From the NCBI GenBank assembly GCA_026399755.1, contig JAPLQI010000062.1, forward strand, positions 1-58,328: 58,328 nucleotides of DNA, given 5' to 3'. The translations under genes and the position numbers were made by a program. The notes under the pieces were generated by a model. The model had not been told where the DNA came from. It made no database searches and was given only the letters and a program-made list of their open reading frames with translations. Origin of the DNA: Pseudomonadota bacterium. Lineage in GTDB: Bacteria > Pseudomonadota > Gammaproteobacteria > Burkholderiales > Chitinibacteraceae. The first letter of the stretch is position 1. Each line of letters begins with the position of its first letter. Shown here one piece after another: positions 37,433 through 45,471 of the stretch.

Positions 37433-37495
37433 AAAACCCAAATCTTGAACCACAGAGAACACGGAGGACACAGAGTTCCACGAAGAAAACCAATA
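37433..37495. repeat. Family B repeat upstream of the DUF1737 gene
   Basis: Carries AAAACCCAAATCTTGAACC, then CACAGAGAACACGGAGGAC and ACAGAG units, ending GAAGAAAACC. It is the opposite-strand counterpart of the element ending at about 26500 and lies in the 148-bp gap after mfd. Confidence 0.75.
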
Positions 37496-37560
37496 GAATA
37501 GGACGCGACACGTCCAGTTTTGTGAGTATTTTTCGTGAATCACTGCTTTAAAAAACACAA

Positions 37561-37746
37561 ATGAATTCAGAAACCAAATCCTCACCACCCAATAATCTGC
37601 TAATCACCGGCCCCGATGACGCCAGCTTTTGCCATAGAATCAGCGAAGCGCTGGCTCTGGGTTATCAGCTTTATGGCTCGCCCGCGGCCACTTTCAACGG
37701 TCAAAATGTCATCGTTGCCCAAGCCGTGCTCTGGCCTTCACTTTAA
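37561..37746 (+). CDS. DUF1737 domain mini-protein
   Basis: A 61-aa protein matching the DUF1737 pattern: LLITGPD near the start, a helix, then a Gly-Tyr/Trp-x-L-YGSP motif (here GYQLYGSP) and a final strand with AQAV. Members are small soluble proteins of unknown role. The gene has no clear ribosome binding site and lies 23 bp before the SNF2 helicase gene on the same strand, so they may be co-transcribed. The link between the two is inference only. Confidence 0.7.
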   Translation: MNSETKSSPPNNLLITGPDDASFCHRISEALALGYQLYGSPAATFNGQNVIVAQAVLWPSL

Positions 37747-37769
37747 TTAATGCTACCCAACAAGCCACT

Positions 37770-40700
37770 ATGCCCCTGACCCAAAAACTCTCTGAACTTC
37801 ATCACGACGATCTGCCGCTACTCTATGCCATGGCACTATTTCAAGAGCCTATGCCGCAGGTTAGGCTGCTCACGCTGATGCTGCTACGTAAAGAAAAAAT
37901 GGCCAGTGGCGAGGATTATGATCAGCCCAAGATCAAAGTCTGCCTTGCGCGCTTAATGCTTCAAAAGATGATTGCCCTGCAAACGGGTATGGGCTATGCG
38001 ATAGAAGACGAATATATTTTCCCCGCCTTGCTCAGGCTTAAACAAAGCGGCTGGCTGCCTAGCTGGGTAGGATCTGCCCGTGATTTACTCACCCAGCAGC
38101 ATGAATACTCGCCATGGAAAACCTATCCAGAAGACTTTTGCCGACGTGAAGTGATGTTCTCCGCTTTTTGTGGGCAAGTTGAAATCGTCAATGAATGGCG
38201 ACAACGTATGGCTATGGCTGACAGCCTTGCCTTGCACTTTTTTGAGAGCGACAGCGGCCAGCTCTTATTTAGCCTGCTCGATGACGAGATTCAAAGCCAG
38301 CTTCTGCAAGATGCATTGAAAAGCAGCGCATGGAATCTGGCCGATTGCAGCGCCATTTATCACTACACCCTTAGCCTATTTGAGCAAAGCTTTTATGAGT
38401 GGCCGCTACTATCTGCCCAGCTGGCCTTTCACGCTCTGCTGCGTGGCGATTTTGCACAGCTCAAACTGATTCAGAAAAAAACGCCTTCGCAGTTTTTAGG
38501 CGAAAATTTAGCCGCGCTCGCCACATTACGGGGTGAATATGGCATTGCGATCGAGATTTACGACTCGCTACTTAAAGCACTCAAACAAGCCAGCGGCAAG
38601 CGTAAATACTTTCTGAGCGATAGTAACGGCCTGCTCTATACCGTGGCGCTATTGGGTCTGAACACGCCTGCCAGCCTGAAGCTTGCCAAGGCACAGGTTG
38701 ATGAAGGGCAAAAACAAAAACACGCTTACAGCTATTTTGCGCTCCATCCCTTAGTCGATCATCTAGTGCTAGGGACGCCGCTGATCAGCGCCCGCCCCAG
38801 CTATATTCATCAGCCGAGTGATTGCGATGGCCTATTTGAAGCGCTGGCCCTTTTCTGGCAAGACGCAACGGTAGACGATAGCTGGTGCCAAAAACTCATT
38901 ACCGCCAGAACCAAAGCCAACAAACACGGCTATGAATGGATTGCCGCCGAGCTAGATGTCGTGCTCTTCCAGCAATTTGGCAAGCCGCTGCTCTACCCCG
39001 GCTGGCACGCCCAGCAGCAGCTCACACCTTTGATTTCGGCCATTAAGCGGGAAGAAGGCTGGCAGCGTGCGCTTGTGGCACTAAGCCAACTCAAAGCAGG
39101 CGCACCGGTGAGCACCAGCGATGTGCGCATCGCTTGGCTGATTGAAATTAATCACGGCGATATTCGGATCGACCCGCGTGAGCAAAAGAAAAGCACCAAG
39201 GGCATTTGGAGCAAGGGCCGCGCCGTGGCACTGCGCCGTATGCTGCAAGAGCAAGACAGCTTGCCGGGCATGTCAGACCAAGACAAACGCGTAGCCAGCT
39301 GCATTAGAAAATCGTACAACAATTATTACGGCGGCAGCGAATACGAGCTGGATGCCGAGGCCGCGCTTGGCCATTTAATCGGCCACCCTGCACTATTTTG
39401 GTTTGATGCGCCCGATGTGCGCATCGATATTGCCAAGGGCGAAGTGGCACTACTGCTCAAAGAAAAACAAGGCCAGATCACCCTGCAGCTCGATCCCGAT
39501 ATGGATAGCAATGCGCCGCTGATTTGGAAAAAAGAAACGCCAACGCGCTTAGTGATTTACAGCTCCAGCGCCGAAATCAAGCAAATTGCAGGCATTTTGG
39601 GCACAGGGCTGGCCGTGCCAGTGGCCGCTAAAGCGCAGCTGGTGGACGTAATTACCGCAATTGCGCCGCATATTGCCATTCACTCCGACCTGCCCGAGCT
39701 GGCCGCGCATGTGGATAGCGTGCCCGCCAATGCCACGCTTTATGCGCATCTTTTGCCGCTACAAGAAGGCCTGCGTATGCAGCTACTGGTGCGCCCGCTT
39801 GCCGGTGGCAGCTGGATGACGCCCGCCAAGGGCAGCGTGAATGTGCTGGGCGAAATTGATGGCAAAGCCGTACAAGCCGTCCGAGATTTGGCCGCAGAAA
39901 AGAAGCGTCTGAAGCGTGTGGTCGATGGCTCACCCACCCTCAGCCAAGCCGAGCAAAATGGCATTGAGTGGGAGCTATTCCACCCCGAGCTGTGCTTAGA
40001 GCTACTGGCCGAGCTGCGAACCTTTGGCGACGACACCCTGCAATTGGTCTGGCCCGAAGGCGAGCGTTTCCGCCTAAACAGCACGCGTGGCCTCGCGCAA
40101 ATGTCGCTCACCGTTAAAAAACAAGGCGAGTGGTTTGTAGCGGGAGGTGAGCTGACGCTGGATGATGGCCGTGTGCTGGCGCTGCGTGAACTGCTGCAAA
40201 TGATGGATAAGGCCGAAGGCCGCTTCTTACCGCTGGGCGATGGCGATTATTTAGCGCTCACCGCCGCCTTTAAAAAGCGCCTCGACGAATTGCGCGTGCT
40301 GGCCGAAATTAATAAAGACGGCCTACGCATCAGCGCCCTCACCGCGCCTCTATTAGCCGAGCTGGCGAGCGAAGTGGGCGATTTACAAAGCGATGCCGCT
40401 TGGCAAGAGCAAGTGGAAAAGCTAGAGTCGCTGGCCGATTTTCAGCCGAAAGTGCCCTCCACCCTGCAAGCCACCTTGCGCGATTATCAGCTGGAAGGCT
40501 TTCAATGGTTGTCCCGCCTAGCACGTTGGGGCGTGGGGGCTTGCCTCGCCGACGATATGGGCTTGGGCAAAACCGTGCAAGCACTGGCGCTGCTCTTAAC
40601 TCGCGCGCCGCAAGGCCCAGCCTTGGTGATTGCGCCGCTATCAGTGGCGCTAAATTGGCAGGCCGAAGCGCTGCGCTTTGCGCCTACGCTTAAAGTGCAG

Positions 40701-41834
40701 ACTTACCACAATAATCGCAGCCTTACTGATCTTGGACCGTTTGATTTGGTAGTCGCCAGCTACGGCATGTTGCAGCAAGACAGCGAAGCCTTTGCCGCCC
40801 AGCATTGGCACACCGTGGTCTTGGATGAGGCGCAAGCGATTAAGAATTCCGCCACCAAACGCAGCCAAGCCGCGATGGCGCTCAATGCCGATTTCAAAGT
40901 GATTGCCAGCGGCACGCCGGTGGAAAATCACCTTGGCGAGCTATGGAATCTGTTCCGCTTTATCAACCCAGGTCTACTCGGATCGAAAGAGCGTTTTGCA
41001 GCCAAATTTAGCGGCCCGATTGAGCGCGGGGATAAAACCGCCAAACAGCATTTGAAAAAACTGATTCAACCGTTTATCCTGCGCCGAACCAAAACCCAAG
41101 TGCTGAGCGAATTACCGCCGCGCACCGAGATCACGCTTAAAGTCGAATTATCCAAAGACGAGCGTCATTTATACGAAGCACTACGCCAAGAAGCGGTAGA
41201 AAAACTAGATGCCGCCGGTGGGGATGAAAACCGCGCCATGCGCGTGCTGGCTGAAATCACCCGTTTACGCCGCTTTTGCTGCAATCCTAAGCTCACTCTT
41301 CCCAATTCAACCTTAGAAGGCAGTAAACTCGCCGCCTTTGGCGAAATCACTGAAGAGCTGCTAGAAAACAATCACAAGGCGCTGGTGTTTAGCCAGTTTG
41401 TCGATCATCTGGCGATTGTGCGCGAATGGCTAGAAGAAAAAGGCATCAGCTACCAATATCTGGATGGCAGCACGCCAATTATGGAGCGCAAAAAACGCGT
41501 CGATGCTTTTCAGGCCGGGATCGGCGATGTGTTTCTAATCAGCTTAAAAGCCGGTGGCACAGGCTTAAACCTCACCGCCGCCGATTATGTGATTCATCTT
41601 GACCCATGGTGGAACCCCGCCGTTGAAGACCAAGCGTCCGATCGAGCACACCGCATGGGGCAGCAAAGACCGGTAACGATTTACCGCCTCGTGGCGCAAG
41701 ACACCATTGAAGAGCAAATCCTGGCCCTGCACGCAGAAAAACGCGACCTCGCCGACAGCCTACTCGAAGGCGGAGACGCCACAGGCAAGATGGATACGGC
41801 AGCGTTGTTGGGGTTGCTGAGAGGTGGGAATTAA
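37770..41834 (+). CDS. Very large SNF2-family helicase-like ATPase
   Basis: A 1354-aa protein. The last 450 residues are a SNF2/SWI2 motor: motif I DDMGLGKTVQ (from residue 928), motif II DEAQ (1019-1022), IASGTPVENHLGELW, then SLKAGGTGLNLTAADYV and DQASDRAHRMGQQ. It would translocate on double-stranded DNA using ATP. The first 900 residues have no domain I recognise; they look largely helical at first (to about 400), then carry segments similar to the SWIM-less N-terminal part of bacterial SNF2 proteins (VLGEIDGKAV, ELTLDDGRVLALRELL). No nuclease, methyltransferase or defence partner lies beside it, so the role may be repair or RNA-polymerase recycling rather than defence. Confidence 0.9.
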   Translation: MPLTQKLSELHHDDLPLLYAMALFQEPMPQVRLLTLMLLRKEKMASGEDYDQPKIKVCLARLMLQKMIALQTGMGYAIEDEYIFPALLRLKQSGWLPSWVGSARDLLTQQHEYSPWKTYPEDFCRREVMFSAFCGQVEIVNEWRQRMAMADSLALHFFESDSGQLLFSLLDDEIQSQLLQDALKSSAWNLADCSAIYHYTLSLFEQSFYEWPLLSAQLAFHALLRGDFAQLKLIQKKTPSQFLGENLAALATLRGEYGIAIEIYDSLLKALKQASGKRKYFLSDSNGLLYTVALLGLNTPASLKLAKAQVDEGQKQKHAYSYFALHPLVDHLVLGTPLISARPSYIHQPSDCDGLFEALALFWQDATVDDSWCQKLITARTKANKHGYEWIAAELDVVLFQQFGKPLLYPGWHAQQQLTPLISAIKREEGWQRALVALSQLKAGAPVSTSDVRIAWLIEINHGDIRIDPREQKKSTKGIWSKGRAVALRRMLQEQDSLPGMSDQDKRVASCIRKSYNNYYGGSEYELDAEAALGHLIGHPALFWFDAPDVRIDIAKGEVALLLKEKQGQITLQLDPDMDSNAPLIWKKETPTRLVIYSSSAEIKQIAGILGTGLAVPVAAKAQLVDVITAIAPHIAIHSDLPELAAHVDSVPANATLYAHLLPLQEGLRMQLLVRPLAGGSWMTPAKGSVNVLGEIDGKAVQAVRDLAAEKKRLKRVVDGSPTLSQAEQNGIEWELFHPELCLELLAELRTFGDDTLQLVWPEGERFRLNSTRGLAQMSLTVKKQGEWFVAGGELTLDDGRVLALRELLQMMDKAEGRFLPLGDGDYLALTAAFKKRLDELRVLAEINKDGLRISALTAPLLAELASEVGDLQSDAAWQEQVEKLESLADFQPKVPSTLQATLRDYQLEGFQWLSRLARWGVGACLADDMGLGKTVQALALLLTRAPQGPALVIAPLSVALNWQAEALRFAPTLKVQTYHNNRSLTDLGPFDLVVASYGMLQQDSEAFAAQHWHTVVLDEAQAIKNSATKRSQAAMALNADFKVIASGTPVENHLGELWNLFRFINPGLLGSKERFAAKFSGPIERGDKTAKQHLKKLIQPFILRRTKTQVLSELPPRTEITLKVELSKDERHLYEALRQEAVEKLDAAGGDENRAMRVLAEITRLRRFCCNPKLTLPNSTLEGSKLAAFGEITEELLENNHKALVFSQFVDHLAIVREWLEEKGISYQYLDGSTPIMERKKRVDAFQAGIGDVFLISLKAGGTGLNLTAADYVIHLDPWWNPAVEDQASDRAHRMGQQRPVTIYRLVAQDTIEEQILALHAEKRDLADSLLEGGDATGKMDTAALLGLLRGGN

Positions 41835-42240
41835 ACCCTTCAACCCCTAACTTCTGTAGACACAGAGCTAAATAAGAACACAGAGCACACGGAGAAAAGC
41901 GAAGTAAATTCTTTGCTTTAATATTGATCAGTTTTGTAGCTTGGGTTAGCGGTCTGCGTATGAGTTTTACCTCACTCAGCGATATATCCCGTAACCCAAC
42001 ATGATCTATCACGGCAGGTATTTAGTTACGCAAACCCAGAGGGATCAAACCAAGGGTAAACTGCAAAAAAAACCAGATTTTATAGGGTGTGCAAGTCGCT
42101 TTTCTTGCGCACCGCCCTTGGTGCGCAACGACTGCGTCGTTGTACACCCTATAAAGTTTTTCTCTGTGTGCTCTGTGTTCTCCCTGATCTCTGTGTCCAC
42201 AGACCTTTTAGAATTTTTTTACACTTATTGGAAATACAGT
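41835..42240. repeat. Nested repeat region between SNF2 and YecA genes
   Basis: This 406-bp gap holds no gene. A family B left arm (CTTCTGTAGACACAGAG, to about 41905) and right arm (TTTTTCTCTGTGTGCTCTG ... CTGTGTCCACAGACC, about 42156-42207) are separated by a third element (about 41937-42000, TGTAGCTTGGGTTAGC ... CGTAACCCAACAT, similar to 52692-52735) and a complete family A palindrome (42081-42154). It looks like elements inserted inside a family B hairpin. The frame upstream of 42241 passes through it and is not used. Confidence 0.75.
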
Positions 42241-42936
42241 ATGTCAGCACTAAAGCAAGCCGAACTAGAACGCCTTGATGCGTTTTTAATGTCTGAAGCC
42301 ACCGGCGCAGAGACCATGGATCTGGAAATGATGGATGGTTTCTTTGTTGCGCTGGCCATCAGCCCAGAGCAAGCGCCGGAAGAAGAATGGTTGCCGCATA
42401 TCTTTGAAGGCCAAGCGCCAGAATTTAAAGATGCGGCAGAAAAAGACGAGATTATTGAGTTAATCCGCCGCCATCACGCCGCCATTCAAGCCGCGTTTTC
42501 GCTCAAAGCCCGCAATAAAGAAACCGAAGAGCCTTTGTACGTGCCTATCGTTTTACAAGACGAAGGCATTGATGAAAAATGGCGTGAAACGTTGGGTGCT
42601 TACTGGGCTTCTGGCTTCAGAGCCGGTGTCTTGCTGCGCGAAGACCTTTGGCAGGATACGCTGGATGAAAACGAAGACCTCTACGAAATCGTTGCCAAGA
42701 TTCTGACCTTAGAGCTAGGCCATCACCCAGATGACGAAGAACTGGTACTGAGCATCAAGGCCCGTGATGCACTGATTGACGAGCTGCCTTGGCTGATCGA
42801 AGACGTGCTGCACTGGTGGCTAAACAAGCAATTTGGCAAGGTAGAAACCATTGTGAATGACGGCCCAAAAATTGGCCGTAATGACCCTTGCAGCTGTGGC
42901 AGCGGCAAGAAATTCAAAAAATGCTGCGGTGCATAA
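42241..42936 (+). CDS. YecA/UPF0149 family protein with SEC-C zinc motif
   Basis: A 231-aa soluble protein. The N-terminal and middle part is the YecA/UPF0149 fold ([20 protein letters not shown], then [12 protein letters not shown]), and the C-terminus is a SEC-C metal-binding motif, [17 protein letters not shown], like that of SecA. E. coli YecA binds ribosomes/translating complexes, so a chaperone-like role is possible. The ATG at 42241 is chosen because it gives the family N-terminus and lies after the repeat region; the open frame extends to 42001. Confidence 0.9.
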   Translation: MSALKQAELERLDAFLMSEATGAETMDLEMMDGFFVALAISPEQAPEEEWLPHIFEGQAPEFKDAAEKDEIIELIRRHHAAIQAAFSLKARNKETEEPLYVPIVLQDEGIDEKWRETLGAYWASGFRAGVLLREDLWQDTLDENEDLYEIVAKILTLELGHHPDDEELVLSIKARDALIDELPWLIEDVLHWWLNKQFGKVETIVNDGPKIGRNDPCSCGSGKKFKKCCGA

Positions 42937-43002
42937 TTAACCAGCCTAAATAGGCGAGGAAGAGGAAGCGATGTTAAAGATCAATTTCAACGAGTTTGCA
43001 TC

Positions 43003-43752
43003 ATGAAACGCCTCCTCCTCCTTGCTTGCCTCTTGGCCCTGCCTTGTGCAGCCAAAGAGACCGTAAAACTTTGTTTTGATAATGAAGACGCCTACCCTAG
43101 CACCTTAAAAAATGGCACGGGGCTTAGTTTTTACTTACTCAATATCGTTGCAAAACGGCTCGACCTGCAAATGATATACACCCCCCTGCCTTGGAAGCGC
43201 TGCCTCAAAGAAGTAGAAGCGGGCAGCTATGATGGCGTGATTGGTATTGCGTATTTGCCAGAGCGGCGCAGCATTGCCGCTTTTCCGCTCAATAGCGCAT
43301 CACAAGCACTACATGAACATCGCTTACTTACCACCACTCGCTCCGTTTATCGGCGCAAAGGCAGCTCCAGCTCTTGGGATGGTAAGCAATTTTTAGCACT
43401 CAATGGCCCTGTCGGCGTACAAGCGGGCTATATGGCCGCTAGCGTATTAAAGCAAAGGCAGATCCCTAGCGAAGACAGCTCGCAATCCACGGACGATATC
43501 TTTAGAAAACTAAGTATTGGGCTCCTGCAAATTGCCGTGGTAGAAGAGCGGCAAGGCGATCGATCGCTTAAAACCCACCCTGAATACGCCAGTAAAATAG
43601 AAAAATTAGCGCAGCCTTTTTTAATTAGCGATTTATTTCTCGCTTTTTCATATCCATTTCAAAACAATAAAACCAAGCTTAGCCAAGCTATTTGGCAAGA
43701 AATTACCCACGTTCGTGAATCCAGCCAATATAAAAACACCACTCAAGAATAA
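43003..43752 (+). CDS. Periplasmic substrate-binding protein (SBP_bac_3 type)
   Basis: A 249-aa exported protein with a signal peptide (MKRLLLLACLLALPCAAKET, cleavage near CAA/KET) and the fold of polar-amino-acid-type binding proteins. Recognisable are the first strand VKLCFDNEDAYPS, the segment GLSFYLLNIVAKRLDL and the hinge region GSYDGVIGIAYLPER. No permease or ATPase gene adjoins it, so it may serve a distant transporter or act as a sensor. Specific amino-acid-binding residues could not be assigned. It ends 99 bp before serB on the same strand. Confidence 0.8.
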   Translation: MKRLLLLACLLALPCAAKETVKLCFDNEDAYPSTLKNGTGLSFYLLNIVAKRLDLQMIYTPLPWKRCLKEVEAGSYDGVIGIAYLPERRSIAAFPLNSASQALHEHRLLTTTRSVYRRKGSSSSWDGKQFLALNGPVGVQAGYMAASVLKQRQIPSEDSSQSTDDIFRKLSIGLLQIAVVEERQGDRSLKTHPEYASKIEKLAQPFLISDLFLAFSYPFQNNKTKLSQAIWQEITHVRESSQYKNTTQE

Positions 43753-43851
43753 GCCCTCAAATACACGCTCATTCGCGCGGCAGGCCATAGGCTTAATAAC
43801 GACCTGCCGTTACAATTAAGCCCTTCGCCCAAAGCCCTGCAGAGAATTGAT

Positions 43852-44691
43852 ATGTTCCGTCTTGTTATCCAAGCGCCAGAAATCGCTACGCAAAATTTGA
43901 AGCAACTCGCCCGTCTTTCTGGTGCGCACAGCATAGAAGCCATCCATCAGCAGGCGTTTCGCTTACAAGGTGCTGAGATAAGCAACGAAGAAGCCGTTGC
44001 CGACTTTTGTGAATCTAATCAGCTCGACTTTGCTTTTATTCCCGAAGACATCAGCGTGCGAGACATTGGCCTTGTGGTGATGGATATGGATTCCACGCTA
44101 ATCACCATCGAATGCATCGATGAAATCGCCGATATGCAGGGCATTAAAGCAGAAGTATCAGCCATCACCGCCAGTGCTATGCGTGGTGAGATTGATTTCA
44201 AAGAAAGCCTCACACGCCGCGTGGCACTATTGGCTGGCCTCGATGAAAGCGCATTAGAGCGTGTTTACACCGAACGCCTCAAGCTGATGGCGGGTGCTGA
44301 AACCATGCTCAAAGGCTTTCATGATGCGGGCGCTAAAACACTTTTGATTTCGGGTGGATTCACATTTTTTACCGAAAAACTACAAGCCAAGCTAGGCCTC
44401 ACTCGCACCATCGCCAATGTATTAGAAATTGAAAACGGCAAACTCACCGGCAAAGTGATCGGCGATATTGTCGATGCCGAGCGCAAAAAATCTGAACTGA
44501 TTAAATACCGAACCGAGCTAGGCTTGCGTGCCGATCAAGTTGTTGCGATGGGGGACGGGGCCAACGATTTACCGATGCTCAAAGAAGCTGGCTTTGGCGT
44601 AGCCTGCCACGCAAAACCACTCGTACAACGCGAAGCACCGTATTGTATTAATCAGGTGGGATTAGATGGGGTGTTGAATTACTTTATTTAA
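43852..44691 (+). CDS. serB: Phosphoserine phosphatase
   Basis: A 279-aa HAD-family phosphatase making L-serine from O-phosphoserine, the last step of serine synthesis. Motif I is DMDSTLI (nucleophile Asp78, acid Asp80), motif II LISGGFTFF, and motif III GDGANDLPML. The N-terminal 70 residues form the regulatory ACT-like region of bacterial SerB. AGAGAA lies upstream of the ATG. A hairpin begins at the stop codon. Confidence 0.96.
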   Translation: MFRLVIQAPEIATQNLKQLARLSGAHSIEAIHQQAFRLQGAEISNEEAVADFCESNQLDFAFIPEDISVRDIGLVVMDMDSTLITIECIDEIADMQGIKAEVSAITASAMRGEIDFKESLTRRVALLAGLDESALERVYTERLKLMAGAETMLKGFHDAGAKTLLISGGFTFFTEKLQAKLGLTRTIANVLEIENGKLTGKVIGDIVDAERKKSELIKYRTELGLRADQVVAMGDGANDLPMLKEAGFGVACHAKPLVQREAPYCINQVGLDGVLNYFI

Positions 44692-44722
44692 AGGCTTTAG
44701 GGGCAAAACCCAAGCCTTTAAA
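44687..44722 (+). terminator. Possible terminator of serB
   Basis: Arms TTTAAAGGCTT (44687-44697) and AAGCCTTTAAA (44712-44722) pair around a 14-nt loop and include the serB stop codon. There is no long T run, so termination strength is doubtful. Confidence 0.4.
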
Positions 44723-44785
44723 TATGTAGGGAGGGGATATTTTATCTTGCCCTATACACATCAAGCCAAAGCCATACCAAAAACC

Positions 44786-44833
44786 GTAGGGTGCAATAAG
44801 TCTGAGGCTTTATTCAGACGCATTGCACCGTGC
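44786..44833. repeat. Palindromic repeat, family D copy 1
   Basis: GTAGGGTGCAAT, then GTCTGA and TCAGAC inner arms, then ATTGCACCGTGC: a hairpin of about 48 nt between serB and the convergent gene at 44911. The same sequence in inverse orientation is at 50711-50757. Confidence 0.75.
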
Positions 44834-44910
44834 CTTCACCACGCCCATGCGGCGTAATGCAGCCCAGCAAAAAACGCTTGGCTAGCGCCCTACAAGCCCC
44901 CCGCCATCAA

Positions 44911-45471
44911 CTACTCGCATCGCCCCTTACGTGGCAAATAGCGCAGCCAATCGGCCTTGATTTGCGCCTCTTGTGCCATGCCAGAGGCCACCTTCGGCGC
45001 ATCATGCGTTGCAAGCAAACGCAAACACCAGCGAACTCCCGACTGATCTTTCAGCCGCATTTTGCGTAAAAATGGCTGGCTTTGCTCCCCTTGCACCAGC
45101 ATCGCCCTGCCGTCTTTAAAGCCCAAACGCCAATCATCTAATACCGGCGTACCTGCATAACCGCCCGCAATCAACTCCAGCCACGGCAGCTCCCCCTTAA
45201 GCAAGCGCAAGCGGCTCACCGGCCCCGCAGGGTGTGGATCACGCTCGGTTACCAGTAGCGTGCCTTTAGGCAAGGCACGCCAAGCCAGCGGCCAAGGCGC
45301 AACCACCGCCTCGCCATCCGCCAGCGCAAAGTGCGCCACGCCCGACTCCAACCGCGCCGACTGCACTTCGCCAGAAAGCGGCTTCATCATGCTAGCCCCG
45401 CTAATCTTCAGCTCAGCCGCCTGAGTAAAGCTACTAAGGCAAAGCGCCAGCAACAGCCACTTAGTGTGCAC
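44911..45471 (-). CDS. Unknown exported protein coupled to a metzincin lipoprotein
   Basis: A 186-aa protein I do not recognise. It starts with GTG at 45471 (MHTKWLLLALCLSSFTQA, a signal peptide with cleavage near TQA/AEL) and is otherwise soluble and basic at the end (LRYLPRKGRCE). Two cysteines (in RWCLRL and near the C-terminus) could form a disulfide. It overlaps the end of the metalloprotease gene upstream by 11 bp, strongly suggesting coupled translation and a shared task in the envelope, for example as partner or inhibitor of the protease. That role is a guess from gene order. Confidence 0.65.
   Translation of the reverse strand: MHTKWLLLALCLSSFTQAAELKISGASMMKPLSGEVQSARLESGVAHFALADGEAVVAPWPLAWRALPKGTLLVTERDPHPAGPVSRLRLLKGELPWLELIAGGYAGTPVLDDWRLGFKDGRAMLVQGEQSQPFLRKMRLKDQSGVRWCLRLLATHDAPKVASGMAQEAQIKADWLRYLPRKGRCE

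Noticed and set aside
37770-41834. SNF2 helicase as core of a new defence system
   Set aside because: No nuclease, methyltransferase, DISARM- or Druantia-like partner beside it; neighbours are mfd, a YecA protein and serB.
42001-42240. N-terminal extension of the YecA-type protein by 80 codons
   Set aside because: Encoded by dispersed repeats; the family N-terminus begins at the ATG at 42241.
44830-45069. Plus-strand frame of 79 codons opposite the small exported gene
   Set aside because: Lies over the antisense of a gene with a signal peptide and an overlap with its neighbour; no ribosome binding site.
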